Shown here: positions 10,980-23,300 of the stretch, one piece after another
How the letters are laid out: every line of letters begins with the position of its first letter
Position numbering within the stretch: the first letter of the stretch is position 1
Assembly (NCBI GenBank): GCA_023105745.1
Contig: JALGQZ010000005.1
Span: forward strand, 65,070,019-65,134,018
Length of the DNA stretch: 64,000 bases
Reading direction: 5' to 3'
Source of the DNA: Austropuccinia psidii
Lineage: Eukaryota > Basidiomycota > Pucciniomycetes > Pucciniales > Sphaerophragmiaceae
Position numbers and translations under genes: made by a program
Notes under the pieces: generated by a model
Told to the model about the DNA's origin: nothing
Seen by the model: only the letters and a program-made list of their open reading frames with translations
The model's database searches: none

Positions 10980-11870
10980 CGTCATAAAAAGTTAAAGAAG
11001 CTATGATTTAGAGAACACAGATCATTCATTTCTCTGACATCACTTATTTGAAAGGATCATTTCTTTCAAAGAAAATCAAACCCTCATCAAAGTGAGTCAG
11101 AAATTCAAATAGAAGTGACCCTTTCAAGACTTAGCTGCATTGGTAAGAGAAAATGGGGTGATTTTTGGTATCAGAACTGGTGCAGTTTTTCTATATACAA
11201 GAAGGGTTATTTAATTCTTGATAAAGTAAAAATACACATAAATATCATGGATTAATGAGTAAGACAGGATTGAAATTTCACAAGTAAGTCAAGCTGAAGT
11301 CTTTCCTAGATTCCTTAGTTCTACTGATGGTGGTTTCATTTAATTATTCCACAGGCCACCTAATGAGGGAAAGGTTTGTTATGATTGTAAAAGGAAAGAT
11401 TTTTGGATTTTCTCTTTCCAATTAATATAATATAAGATATAATTACTTTGGATAGAGGTTATGGGTGAAACTGATAATGTATTTTTACTTAGTTACTCCA
11501 TGTAATTCCAGTTAGTATGTGATGTCAATTATTACTTCACTTGATCTCATGTTGGAGCTCCAGGATCAGTACATGACTTAAGTGTATATAGATGTATGAA
11601 AATTCATAGAAGTCCCGAAAGATATTTTTCCAAAAAAGCAATATCTTTGGGCTGACTCAGCCTATGGAAGCTCAATTAAAGTTGTTCCAGAATCCAAAGT
11701 AAATACACAAAATAATACATATGATAGTGAATTTTACTTCTGCCTTGAAAAATCACAGGTCAAAATTGACAATGCAATTGAAACACTTAAAGGTTGATTG
11801 TCATCCCTCAGAGAAATGCAGAAAATAAAGAAAGTCCAATTTTCAATTGATTGTTTTTTTAGCTATGTAA
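10980..11870 (+). pseudogene. Broken PIF/Harbinger transposase, copy 2
   Basis: Plus-strand blocks occur in the order of a DDE_Tnp_4 (Harbinger) transposase although frames shift repeatedly: FREHRSFISLTSLI and IEVTLSRLSCIG (about 11007-11140), VIFGIRTGAVFLYTRRVI (11158-11211), STDGGFI then a stop, then LFHRPPNEGKVCYD (11320-11385) around the first catalytic Asp, GAPGSVHDLSVYR (from 11554) and ADSAYGS (about 11651) around the second, and KIDNAIETLKG (from about 11764) where the third acidic residue is expected. Such enzymes cut and paste DNA transposons. This copy cannot be functional: at least four stops or frameshifts are visible. I did not find its terminal inverted repeats. Confidence 0.65.
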
Positions 11871-14800
11871 TTCTTCTGAAAGTTTTGGAAAATATTGGAT
11901 ATTAGTGGTAAAATCTTCAAGAAGAGAATTATACACCAGCCCTTCAAAATGTAGCCAAATTGGCCAATAATGGACAAGCTTTTAAGTTGTGGGAGAAGAT
12001 CAAGCCTTTAATTCAGTTATAGCTATTAATTCAATATTGATATTGTATATAATACCTTTATTCAAATTTATATTCAATTTAATCATTTAAATAATAAAAT
12101 CAAATGAATTAATGAATAATTATTAGATGAGAAATTTCTTTCTTGAATAAAAAGTTGTTGATAATTTGTTTTGCTTGATATACCATTAGATGAAATTATT
12201 TCTTTTCAATTTTGATGCAATAAATACTCACTATATTCTTTCAAAGTAAGATTTTGATTATTAAATTTTATTTTTTCATAAATTGGTAATAAACTGAGAT
12301 ATATATATACAAAATATTGACGAGGTCATGTTTTATAAAATAAGAAAAATAACCTTTTTTTGAAAATGAATTTCTTTTTGGAGAAATTTTTTTTTTCTTT
12401 GAAGACAAAACTGAAAAAAATTAAATGTTGGAATACTTATTATATATAATATTGTTTTTCCTCCTTTTTTTGAAAAAGTAATAATTAATAACTTGTTTTT
12501 TGATCTATGAAATATTTTTTCAATTATTCAGAAGCTGGGAGTTAAATTAAGAGCACATACACAAAGACTCATGTTCCAAGCTATAATTTTTGAATGCTAA
12601 TATATCATTCAACTTTTGTCTTACTTGAAACCAATGAAAAAGGTCTAATTTTAATTCAAAGACAATATCCAATCTACTATAGATACAGGAATTTTCCTTC
12701 ATTTTATATAATAATTTATTAATTTACTAATAGTTTATTCATTTGAAAATTCATCAATGTGAAACAATATTAAGAAATTCTTTTCTATGCTATAAGTAAT
12801 AACCAAAATAGATGAAAAAATCATATTTTTTGATTTTCTCACAATAAAGAAACTGAGTATGTTTATTCCAGAATTTTTGCAAAATTATTTCTTTAAATGT
12901 AACAAAAAAGGTGATCTAAGAAATAATTATTAAGCAGATAGCTGTATTCATATACCTCTATAAAAAGGGACTTTCATGTATAAGCAAATTATTTTTGGGT
13001 TTGATAAAGATAAATAAAGGAATTTATGATGAATTGTATTTAAGATTTGTTTATAATAATAAGAATATGTAATAAAAAACTATGAAGTATTTAAATTCCT
13101 TAACTCTGATATATGATTATATAAGATACTTAGTTCATACATTCTTTATTAAGTACAACTAAAATTTCAAGTTAGAGAAAAAGGATCACATTTCTTCCAA
13201 TCTTAGAAGTACATAATACAAGTAAGTAGGTAGTGATTAGGTTTAGTCTTAGCTATATAGAAAAATTACTTTTATATTATATACATTCAATATTTATTCA
13301 ATCTCATTTTACAGTGAAATTCTTCAATTTCATGTGAATGAAAATTATTTCTTCCAAGAAAATATAATAAGTTGATTTGAATATTAGTTCAGTATATCAT
13401 TTAGAGAGAAATAATTCAAAAAGTGCTAGGTGAGATAGTTCTTTTGGAGCATTTGTAGAAATATAAAATAAAAATGTTTTGATTTGATTTAAGCTTCAAG
13501 CTTTATTCTATATAAAATATACCTTATTAGTTATTCCTTATGAGCTTTCAACTGTCCTTATCTTTATATTTTTTTAATATGCATTTGGACAATTGATTAA
13601 TTGATATAAGCTTTTCTTAAGTTCATAGAAACGATTATGTATTTTTGCCTTGAGATTCCATTTTGGTTTTCACTTTCTTATGTCAAGAATTTTAACAACT
13701 GATTGGCTTCTGAAAGAATCCTGAAAAAAATAGTTTTTTTAAACCTTGATCAGGCCAAAATTACCAAAAAGGCTATTCTGAAAAATTTCCAGGGATAAAG
13801 ATATAGAATTATATTTCACTTGTGGAATTTGAAAAAACAATTAAGGAAAATCACTTTAGCTGAGGAAGGCATTTAATTCTCTCTTACCTTGTAGTGCATG
13901 CTTTTGGTACCCATATATATATGGCCAAATGTATATACTCTTTTGTTTTCTGATTAAAAAAGTATTTTTTCTCATTGATACTCTCATTTCTTCTTAGAAT
14001 GAACAAAATTTACCAAAGAAAGAAATCCTGATATTTCATAAGTGGAATCTCATTTCGAGGAGTTTGAAAATTTGGCTAAAAAAACCAACTTTGGAGGTTT
14101 TTTTACAAAGCAAAACATCTTCAAAGGTAATTGTGGATTTGGAAAGTTTCAAAGAGGGGGAAACAGAAAAGAATTTCCAAAATAATCATAAAAAGTGAAA
14201 TTTATACATAATAATGTATGGAAAGACTTAAATGAATTTACCAAAGCTTTGTGTGGACTTAGCATTTTCCTATATTCATTTCCTTATAATAATTATTCAA
14301 AGAGCTATGTCGTCAAATAAAATTAGCTATAATAATTAGAATATTCTGTCTAGAGCTTATTGAAAAAATATAGCTATAATAGGGCATTTCAAATATGAAA
14401 AGTTTCAGGTTTCATTCATTCAACATTTTGACTGAAATTTTGAATCAAATACACTTTATTTTTTTCAAAATACCAAATTGTTTTAGCTGAGTTCCTCTGA
14501 GATTTTGTTCAATTCCTGATTCCAAAATCAAAATGGTGAAGCCTAATTCTTTTATCACTTTATTTTTTTATTTCCATTGGTTTCATTACCCAATCCTTAG
14601 AGCCCATATGTTCAATTTGAGACATAACCATTCAAAACAAACAGTCATCAATTCAATCACACTCACCAAAAAAGAAAAGAAAACCTGATTAAAAATCATC
14701 AGTTAATTTCACAACTGCTGATTTATTGTGTATGATTGATTTGAGCATCAGGATCAAGCTCCACAGATTGAAAAACCTCCTCTAAACAAAATTATTTTAC

Positions 14801-15120
14801 CAGTTAGAAACTAAGGTGAAAATGGTTTCCAATCTATTGAATAGTATTGCAACAAAACCATTTGAGAAGTAAGCATAAAATAAAGATAAATTCTTGCAAA
14901 ATGCTTCTCAACAACCACCGTGTTTTAAATTAATCCTGCTGAGCACAAAAATTATATTGAAGAAATAGTTCAAAATATTTAGTCCATTTGTACTTTATTC
15001 AAATAAATTGATTTCCTGTTTGGGTAAAAGCCAAATATTACTCATTTGGCCCCCCTAGATGCACAGGATGAAGGCTCAAATTATTAAGTTCCACAAAATT
15101 AATCAACCAATATTCAAGAT
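11871..15120. other. AT-rich stretch without recognisable genes
   Basis: About 3.2 kb of AT-rich DNA with no frame longer than 60 codons worth reporting. A short ATATAT run is at 12300. I see no coding blocks, terminal repeats or RNA genes. Confidence 0.5.
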
Positions 15121-15125
15121 GTAAG

Positions 15126-17046
15126 TGTGAGCCTTGAGGTATATTTTACATACCCAAATAGGCCACAATTATCTTAAAAAGAAATTTTGAATTATGCAAA
15201 ACTCATAAGTCATGCATATATCCAAAATTCATCATTTTCAATTTCAGAAAAGATGAATAACTTTTTATTGAGTAAGTAAATCCATGGATTTAAGACCAGA
15301 TTTGGATTCTACACAAAAATTCACCTAGGGTAGCTCCATAGAGTGAATAAGCTCAATTTAAGTATTTGAGGTGGTAAAATGGAAAATACTTCAATACCAC
15401 ATCATTAATACCACATAAAAGATCCGTGAAAATTTTTGTTTTTCTTGATTTTTAGCCAAAATAATGGGAAAGTGAGAAATCCCATGTTACATATACACTA
15501 AGAATAGTGTTATGCATGTTTTGAGCACTTAATATCATGGTATTCCTACATGGACTTTTGGTACACCCATAGTGGATATCTCACTTTAAGCTTAAATTAC
15601 TATTTTGACGTAAAAATTAGGCAAGGGGGACAAAAGACATCAAAGAGAGCCAGGGTACCCAACTTCTGAGGCCTCAGAGGCGTGGATAGCTCCAGAGCAT
15701 GGATCCATGGCTCATCTTGGCCCAATTGGTAAACTAAAACTCTTTGGGAACTTGGTTACCAAGTTACACCTACTGTAATCATAAGAAAAATAGCAAATAA
15801 CCTGCTATTTTGACGTGCCAAGGAGGTAATGAGCTACTTAGACTCCTGTAACCACGTCAATTCTTGATGACTTTCCATGACTAGACCCTAAAAGAGTAAT
15901 TAAACCCTTTTGGGATCCATATTCATTGATTTACTTCATAGCAACCAGCAAAATACTGCTATTTGCAATTCTACATAGAAATGAGGTAAAAACTTCAAAA
16001 ATTCATTAAAAATACAATTCTTAATGAATCTTTCTGAAACTTTCAGGACCAATGAAGAACTGTATTATCTATGGTACAACCAAAAAGAATTATGGTTTTA
16101 CTAGTAAAATTAAAAGTTTTACTTACAGTCCATTTTTGACCATTCTACGTGAAACACTGAATCTTCAAAAATTCACAGTAATTACAACCTGTGAAGAAAT
16201 TGGCAATAACATTGATAACTTTGAGAAATCAATGATTATTTTAGAATAAAAGAAGATTTACAGATGTTACTCCTTTTATTCTTAACCATATTGGGGTTGG
16301 TAGTCATGTAAAAGCATCAATTAAGTAATTATGATAATCTTACGTGACAACAGGTGATGCAATCATTAATCCAAAAGGGATTATTGTTTTCTCACTCACT
16401 GGTTTTTCAGTTTGCTCCATGGCACGCCTCTGTGAGCTGTTGTTGACTTAAAAGAAGCCTCTTCTTGCTGTTTTTTCCAAGAATCATCTTATCAATTTAT
16501 TAAATCATTATTACCAACAAGTAAGTATTAGTTAAAACTATTCTTAAGTGTTTTAAATCTTTCAAAATCATCCAGAAAGACGTGAAATCATAGAATCCAA
16601 CTATATTTTGTTTTAATACTGTTATAAATCCTTTTGATCCCTTAAATCCACAATTCCACGTCAAATTTCTCTACTCTTACCTATCAATAAGTTCTTTGGA
16701 GTATTAGTGAGTCATTTATTCTTAATTCTTAAAGTTTTTCTCTAGTAATAGTTTTCTTCAAGAATTATCTTTATAATTATTCTTGCAAAAGATAATTATA
16801 TATTAAAATAATTTTATTATTTTAATAAAGAAGTTTTTATTATTAAATTCTTCTTGTAATTGATTCTTGTAGACAATTACTTACTCACTGTTAAAATCAC
16901 TAGTAGTGCTTAACACGTGAAAGAAATAATTCTTTAATTATTTAATTGTGGTTATAATAATATTTTATTATTATATTTCATAAGAACAGACATAGTACTG
17001 TTGATTAATAGTAATATTATCACCAGTTTCATAGTCACATCTTACA
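15126..17046 (-). repeat. Solo LTR, family T, copy T1
   Basis: 1921 bp from TGTGAGCCTTGAGG to ...CACATCTTACA. It has TG/CA ends and is flanked by a perfect 5-bp target-site duplication GTAAG (15121-15125 and 17047-17051). It is the same family as 41125-43029 and, inverted, 18049-19882 and 29342-31284. No internal coding domain adjoins either end, so it is a solo LTR. The near-terminal inverted repeat ACTGTTGATTAATA / TATTATCACCAGT is at about 16997-17029. A 65-codon frame at 16052-16249 is not preserved in the other copies. Confidence 0.85.
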
Positions 17047-17051
17047 GTAAG

Positions 17052-17451
17052 CCAAATCAAAAGTCACTGGATAGTTTGTTCATATTAACTAATAATCTGT
17101 GGTTTGGTTTGGTTTGATTGAAAGGAGAATGAGAAAGGCAAGAGAGCACAATTTTCCAATAGAAATATTTCTCCAGACTTGGGGATAATGCATGGAAATA
17201 TCATTATTTCAGAATATGTAAGCATAATTCATATAAATGAATTGTTGGAATACTTAATCATCAAGTAGTACTATGACAGGCTAAGGATTCAAATTAAACT
17301 TCAGTGTCAAGATTACTGAAGGTCATGAGAAAAATATACATAGTCACTCCATGAAGGATACTGAATCCAATAATTCTACTCAGAGAATAATTCAGAAATA
17401 AAACCTTTAAAGGGCCATAGATTCAGGAAGATATTTTAAGAACTTAAATAT

Positions 17452-17492
<41 letters not shown>

Positions 17493-18048
17493 CAGCTTTC
17501 AAAACACTTTAGTATATGATACAAACCCCAATGCAATCTTAATGAAGGAGAAATTATAATGGAAGGAGGGAAAAGAAGTTCAAATTAAGCAAAAAATTCA
17601 AAAAGGATGAGTGGGATCAGGAACTCAAATTAGAAGAAAGACAAAGAAGGCTTTATTTTAAAGTGACCATGGAGAACTCAGGATGGTTTCCATCAGAGCT
17701 GGAAGGAACTATAAAGCTTATTAATAACTCTTAGCCTGGGACTCTTTTGATCAATACTAAATCATTGATCAATTTTCCATAAATTAATCATGATATGTTC
17801 ACAACTGTGTCTCAGTAAAATTTAAATTATGATTTAATTGAAATCCTGAAGTTAATTTTTTGCTGAACAGAGATGCATTATCAGATTCAGTATCAAGAGC
17901 TCAACATTTTTTTCAATTTCCAATTGAATTTGAACCTACCAGATTCAATAAATGAAAGATAAGCTTAAGCCAATAATATCATCTTAATCCAACAAAATTA
18001 ATAATCTTAGTAATATTTTCAAAAAGAAACATTTATCTGAACTGATTA
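17052..18048. other. Spacer between two inverted T LTRs
   Basis: AT-rich, no coding frame seen. It contains the (AT)n tract annotated separately. Confidence 0.5.
17454..17491. repeat. (AT)19 microsatellite
   Basis: Uninterrupted alternating AT for about 38 bases, read directly from the sequence. Confidence 0.95.
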
Positions 18049-19882
18049 TGTAAGATTTGTCTATGAAACTCTTGATAATATTACTATTAATCAAAAGTAC
18101 TATGACTGTTCTTATGAAATATAATGAATAGATTTATCATAGCCACAAATAAATAATTGATTTATTGATTATTTTTTTTACTTTTTATACACTACTAGTG
18201 ATCATAGCAGTGAGAAGTGATTATCTACCGGAATCAATTACACGAAGTATTAATCATAAAACCTATTAAAATAATATCAAATTATTTCAATGTATGATTA
18301 CTTTTTGAAAGAATAATTATAAAAATAATTCTTGAAGAAAACTCTTTACTAAATAAAAGCTTTAATAATGAAGTGAGAAAACTCACTAATACTCTGATAA
18401 TAACTTCAAAATAATTGGTAAAGTTATTTTACAAATTATTTTTGGATTTAAAGAATCAAAACTGTTTTATAGCAGTAATGCAACAATGCTATAGTTAAAA
18501 ACTATTTGAAATAGTATATTTATATGATTTGAAGTCTTTCTGATTAATTTGGAAGGATTTAAAACACTCAAGAAAAGAGTTAACTGATACTTACTTGTTG
18601 GTACTAATGATCTTATTTAATAATCAGATGATTTAGAAAAAACAGAAAGAGAAGGCCTCTTTTAAGTCAACAACAGCTCATAGAGGCAAATAAGTCATTT
18701 TACATGACTACCAACCAGTTTATGGTTAAGAAATAAAGGATTAACAACTGTATATCTTCTTTTATTTTGAAATAGACATTAATTCCTCAAATGTATCAAT
18801 ATTATGGGAAATTTCATCACATATTGTATTTTCTGTGAGTTTTTGAAGATTCAGTGTTTCACATGGAATCATAAAAAATGAGTTGTAAATAAAAACATTT
18901 CTTTGAATTATGAAGTCATAAGTATTTTTGGCTTCTATATTTATTATCCCTTCTTTTCATTGTTCCTTAAGGTTTCAGAAGGATTCATTGAGAATTATAT
19001 TTTTAATGAATTTCTGAAGTTTTTACCTGATTCCTACATAGACCAGGAAATGGAACAATAATAGCTAGTTGTCATGAGGTAAATGCATGGAAACTCATCC
19101 AAAAAGGGATTTAATTACTCTCTTGTGGCTCATCCATGCAAAATAATTAATAACTGACATGGTTACAGGAGTCAGAGTTGCTCATTACCTCCTTGTCACA
19201 TCAAAATAGCAGCTTAATTTCCATTTTCCTATGATTTAATGGGACTTTAACTTTGTAAACAAGTTTCAAAAATATTTTAGTATACAAATCGTGCCGCAAT
19301 CAGCTATGAATCCAAGATTTAGAGCTTTTCACACCTCAGAGGCATCAGAAGTTGGGTACCCTGTCTCTCTTCAATGTCTTTTCTCCCCTTAGCTATTTTC
19401 ACATCAAAAAATAGTAAATCAGGCTTAAAGACTGATATCCACTATGGGTTTATCCAAGCTTTATGTAATAATAAAGTAATATTAGATGCTATAAACATTA
19501 ATAACAGTATTCTTAGTGTATATGTAACATGGGACTCCTCACATTCCCATTATTTTGCTGTGAAATTGAGAAAAACAAAAAAAAATCACAATTCTTTTAT
19601 TTGATATTGATGATGTGGTTTTTAATCATTTTTCATATTACCGCCTAATAGAGTTAATTTAATCCTATTCACTCTAAGAAACTACCCTAGGTGAAGTTTT
19701 GTGTAGGATTCAAATCTGGCCTCAAATATATGGATTTACTTACTCACAAAAAAGGCATTAATTTTTTCTTGAATAAAAAATGATAAATTTTGGATATATG
19801 CATAAATTATGGGTTATGAATAGTTCAGAATTCATTTTAATATTAATTGTGGCATATTTGGGTATTTAAAGTATACCTCAAG
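18049..19882 (+). repeat. LTR, family T, copy T3 (inverted, end eroded)
   Basis: Starts TGTAAGATTTGTCTATGAAA and follows T1 in reverse orientation over its whole length. It stops at TACCTCAAG where the family continues GGCTCACA, so the last few bases are missing and no target-site duplication can be paired (left flank GATTA). It lacks about 80 bases that T1 and T4 have near 18690. A 76-codon frame at 19374-19604 has a partner in T2 (41368-41622 minus) but is broken in T1 and T4. Confidence 0.75.
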
Positions 19883-20024
19883 TATTGCTTTTCCTCCCAC
19901 CAAAAAATGAAATTTTACCACAATTTTACCAATTATTCAAAGAAGAAAAAGGCCTGAAAGGGGGTCAATTTCCACTGTCCAAACTCTTTATATCACTCAG
20001 ATCAAGTAATTAAATCACATTTAT

Positions 20025-20280
20025 AGGCATATTCATGCTTGTGGCCTTCTTTCAGGCCTAAATCTTCTCAAACGTTTATCTCAGTCAGGTATTTCTGATT
20101 CTGCCATCCATTCATATTCATGTACTATATTTTTATATCTCACAAAATATTCTCTATGTTTTTTACCCCTAAGTCTCCTTTTTGAATGACTTTCTTTATA
20201 TTTTTGTCTTCATTCTGTTCCACTTGTGGTACAGTTAAAGTAATTGGTTTCTTTAAAGGAAACAATTCTTTATCAGCTGG
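20025..20280 (-). pseudogene. Element B: decayed chromodomain end of pol
   Basis: Minus-strand reading gives PADKELFPLK, then VEQNEDKNIKKVIQ and, in shifted frames, a stretch resembling the chromodomain that closes polyproteins of this Ty3 family (REYFVRYKN-like, then EWMAESEIPD, then a stop). The coding ends near 20025. No 3' LTR of element B is recognisable to the left. 19883-20024 is unassigned. Confidence 0.55.
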
Positions 20281-20550
20281 TTAATAAGATTTTATCAAGC
20301 TTATTGGTAGGATGGGGCCTTTATTTTCTAATTCACCACTCAATTCCACTTGAACTTCATTGGATCCATGTAAGTAAACAATAAAAAAACCTCCTACATA
20401 ATAATCTTTGAGTTTCTTTGGGGCTTTGATATTATTAAAATTCAAGGTTGAAACTAGAACTAAGTACCCTAATTTGAAGTCTGGTACTTTATGATTGTTG
20501 GCCCAACTCTGTTTTTGATATTCAAAAGCATAATTAAAGCTTTTTTGCAT
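20281..20550 (-). pseudogene. Element B: integrase C-terminal part
   Basis: 89 open codons: NHKVPDFKLGYLVLVSTLNF with NNIKAPKKLKD and VQVELSGELENK, ending SLIKSY and a stop. This is the same region as 534-700 of element A but clearly a different Ty3 family. Coding continues upstream on the minus strand to 20792 in several frames (DSDGFTHDCCTLIPEL near 20740), where it is interrupted by the family R LTR. Confidence 0.75.
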
Positions 20551-20787
20551 GATTTTTTACATCATAGAGAATAATCTTGAAGCTGGAAGCTATGGGATGG
20601 ATTTAAATCAAGTCTCTCCTCAGTGTATCTGCTGGGAGTCTTGAATTCCACCTTTCTCTAACATACCAGGAGTCTGAACTGTGGAAGAAGGAAGAGATAT
20701 CTTTTATTCCACCTTTAATTCAGGTATTAAAGTGCAACAGTCATGGGTAAAGCCATCTGAGTCCTTGAGATCTGAACCATAGGCACA
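20551..20787 (-). pseudogene. Element B: integrase region next to the R insertion
   Basis: Minus-strand frames read AYGSDLKDSDGFTHDCCTL, then after stops TVQTPGMLEKGGIQ and FKSIP. They correspond to the block between the catalytic core and the C-terminal domain of integrase. At least three stops or frameshifts occur in 240 bases. Confidence 0.6.
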
Positions 20788-20792
20788 TGATA

Positions 20793-22568
20793 TGTAAGGT
20801 GATGATATGAAAATTTGATAACAAATCAAGTACTGTTCCTGTCCTCAAAATTTGTATAAGTTATCATTCAATTAAAAATAGTAAAATTGAAGAGTTTTAA
20901 TAGAAAACACACAAAATCTGTTGTTTTCAACTTTGTAAGTATAAAACAATAATACTATAAAGATTTATTGTTTTACCAACAATAAATATTTATCCAAAAA
21001 GACTCTACAAGGGATATTTAAGGCTACAAAATACATATCTTCAAGAGCAATTTCAATTGTAATTAATTGAGAAAAGAACTTCAGGAAATTTATATAAGGT
21101 AAATGTCTTTAAAAAGAATATTAAAGAGAAAACACACCCAAAAGTGACCAGAGTGAATTTGTAAACAAAATGACAAAGTTAACAGTGATGAAATATGCTT
21201 TAATTCACTTATGGGGTTGTTCAAGGGTAAAAATGATTATAGTGATTTTTTAATATGGTTAAGAGGCTTAAAATAATATAAAAAAATTGGTTTTAATCTC
21301 TTATTGATTGGTTTAACAGTGTTTAAACTAATTATAAAAGGAAAATATTCTAACATGAAGAGAAAAGTGGGGCAAAGAAGACATCCTTTTACAGCCAACA
21401 ATTTTCTTACTACAAAATTAAAATTCATTCTTGTCAGTCATGGAAAAAACTCTGACACCACAAAATCTAATTATGTCATCATTGAATCCTGGTTTAGACC
21501 AAAAAGGGCCTTTCTTAGCCATTTTAGACCCTTAAATCAGCCATTGCTATAGTAATACCTGGTTTCAAGCCTTCGAAACACATAAAACTGTGTGTAAGAG
21601 ACGTGAAAACCAGTTAAAACTGTTTTTACTATGATTGTTCTATCTTAAGAGTAGTTTTACCCTCTTGGAAACAGTTAAAGCTCCCCTGGTTAGTATCAAA
21701 ACCTCATCATCAATTGGGTCACAGACCCTGTGACTCAATTCCTGGCCAAAAGTGATGATCTTTTGCATGAATTTTGACATCTCATTCTTGTCAGCAAGGG
21801 ACTTGGGGGAGTCTGGCACCCTTGGAGCCAAGATTCCTTCCCCCCAGGATCAATCTTCCCAATGAATTTTTTTCTTTGATTCCTCATCATGTATTGTACT
21901 TGAAGTTTAAATATGCAATTCAATTGAGTTTTTACATTAAACAGCTGTAATAATTGATATCTTATATGTAATTCAATGTTCACTAATGTAATACACGTGC
22001 ACATTTTGGCATTTCAATTGGAATTACTTCAATTACTCATAGCTTCTAGACTACATACCACACCTCAATTTTAATACAAAAATTGATGGTTAACACCACA
22101 GGTGGTGCCAATTCAATTTAAGTTTTGAGGATTTTCAATTTTTATACAAAACATATTAAAACTTAATTTAACCTTATTTAGAGTTGAGTTACAGAAATTT
22201 ACCCAGAGGTGACCCCACCTTATTTTTTATGAGGAATCCAATGGTGGAATCACTTTAATATGTTTATTCATTGGATAAAAATTTAAAATAATCTTTATTT
22301 AAATTTTTTCTAAAAATATTTTAGTTTTAGTATTCTTATTAAGAATTCATTCTTACTTAATTTTTCCAAGGAAAAAGGTGTTTTCACAATTTTAAATGTC
22401 AAAGTAAGTTTCTTTTTGAATTATGTTTCATCCAAATATTATTTATAAATTTTATATTTATATTTTAATTTTTTGTTTTCTATATAAAAAAATTTATTTG
22501 ATTTAGAATTATAACATTTTTTATTCTTTGTGGCCTTTTGAGTATATAAATTACCTCTAAGCCTCACA
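20793..22568 (+). repeat. Solo LTR, family R, copy R1, inside element B integrase
   Basis: 1776 bp from TGTAAGGTGATGATATGAAA to ...AAGCCTCACA. Element B coding stops at FC on one side and resumes at AYG on the other, which fixes the boundaries. Flanking pentamers TGATA (20788-20792) and GAATA (22569-22573) are a diverged target-site duplication. Small frames at 21304-21552 (plus) and 21640-21831 (minus) recur in other R copies but with no sign of coding constraint. Confidence 0.85.
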
Positions 22569-22685
22569 GAATATCCTTATCATGTCTTCTAAATCCTGAA
22601 ACATTCTCTCTACAATCCCATCAGTTTGAGGATGGTATGCTGTAGAAAATGATAACTTTGTCCCAAAAAATCTATGAAGATTGGT
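22569..22685 (-). pseudogene. Element B: end of integrase core
   Basis: Minus-strand reading gives [18 protein letters not shown], then VERMFQDLEDMIRIFC, up to the R1 insertion point. This holds the third catalytic Glu (in VERM). A stop separates it from the main integrase frame at 22686. Confidence 0.7.
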
Positions 22686-23300
22686 CTAAAGTGCAGATGT
22701 GAACCTAGAGTCTCTGTTACTTATGATATTCTTAAACAACCATTTATGAGAAATAACTCTATTCCATAGAAGAGTTGTATCCATAGATGTGTCATCTTTA
22801 TGGCATGTTAATAATATGTAAGCTTTACTATATCTGTCTACAATGACTAAGCAAGTATCATAGCTTTGTTCACCACTTGGAGGAAAAGCTGTTACCCAAT
22901 CCATGTGAGACACTTCCCAAGGGTATTTTGGTTCTTGAATATGGATCATAAGTCCAAATTTATTGCCAATTCTCCTGTTAGCCTTTTGGCATCTGCCACA
23001 GGTATTAAAGTACTCAATGGTTTCTTTTCTCCAAGATTTCCACCATGCACAGTTCTTTGATATCTCAATTTTCCTGTCCTCTGATAGGTTTCCAGAATAG
23101 ATGCTATCATGAAATTCATGAAGAATGGTATTCATAAGAAATCCACTGCATAATTTCATTTCAAAGGAATTTTGAGTTCTGTGGTTGATTATTCCATCAG
23201 AAAATTGGAATCTTCCTTCAGAATAGGAGGTCTTCCATATTTCATCCAGTGAGTTAACCAAAGCTGTGACTTTACAGTCTTTATCCAGAAAGGATGTCAA
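22686..23300 (-). pseudogene. Element B: integrase zinc finger and core
   Basis: 204 open codons. Zinc-finger ligands: H64, N71 where His is expected (SGNLSEDR), C101 and C104. Core: MDWVT (Asp134), VDRYSK (154-159) and IISNRDSRF, where the second catalytic Asp is replaced by Asn195. Both defects should inactivate the enzyme. It is flanked by RNase H remnants on the right and by the R1 insertion on the left. Confidence 0.85.

Noticed and set aside
19374..19604. Frame shared by T3 and T2 (41368-41622 minus)
   Set aside because: The same bases are broken by stops in T1 and T4, so coding is not supported.
21640..21831. Small minus-strand frame recurring in R copies (also 47927-48181 and 49601-49813), a possible conserved short protein
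   Set aside because: The neighbouring plus-strand frames (21304-21552, 49185-49469) are equally alike, copy R3 breaks them, and I see no excess of third-position changes; shared DNA explains it.
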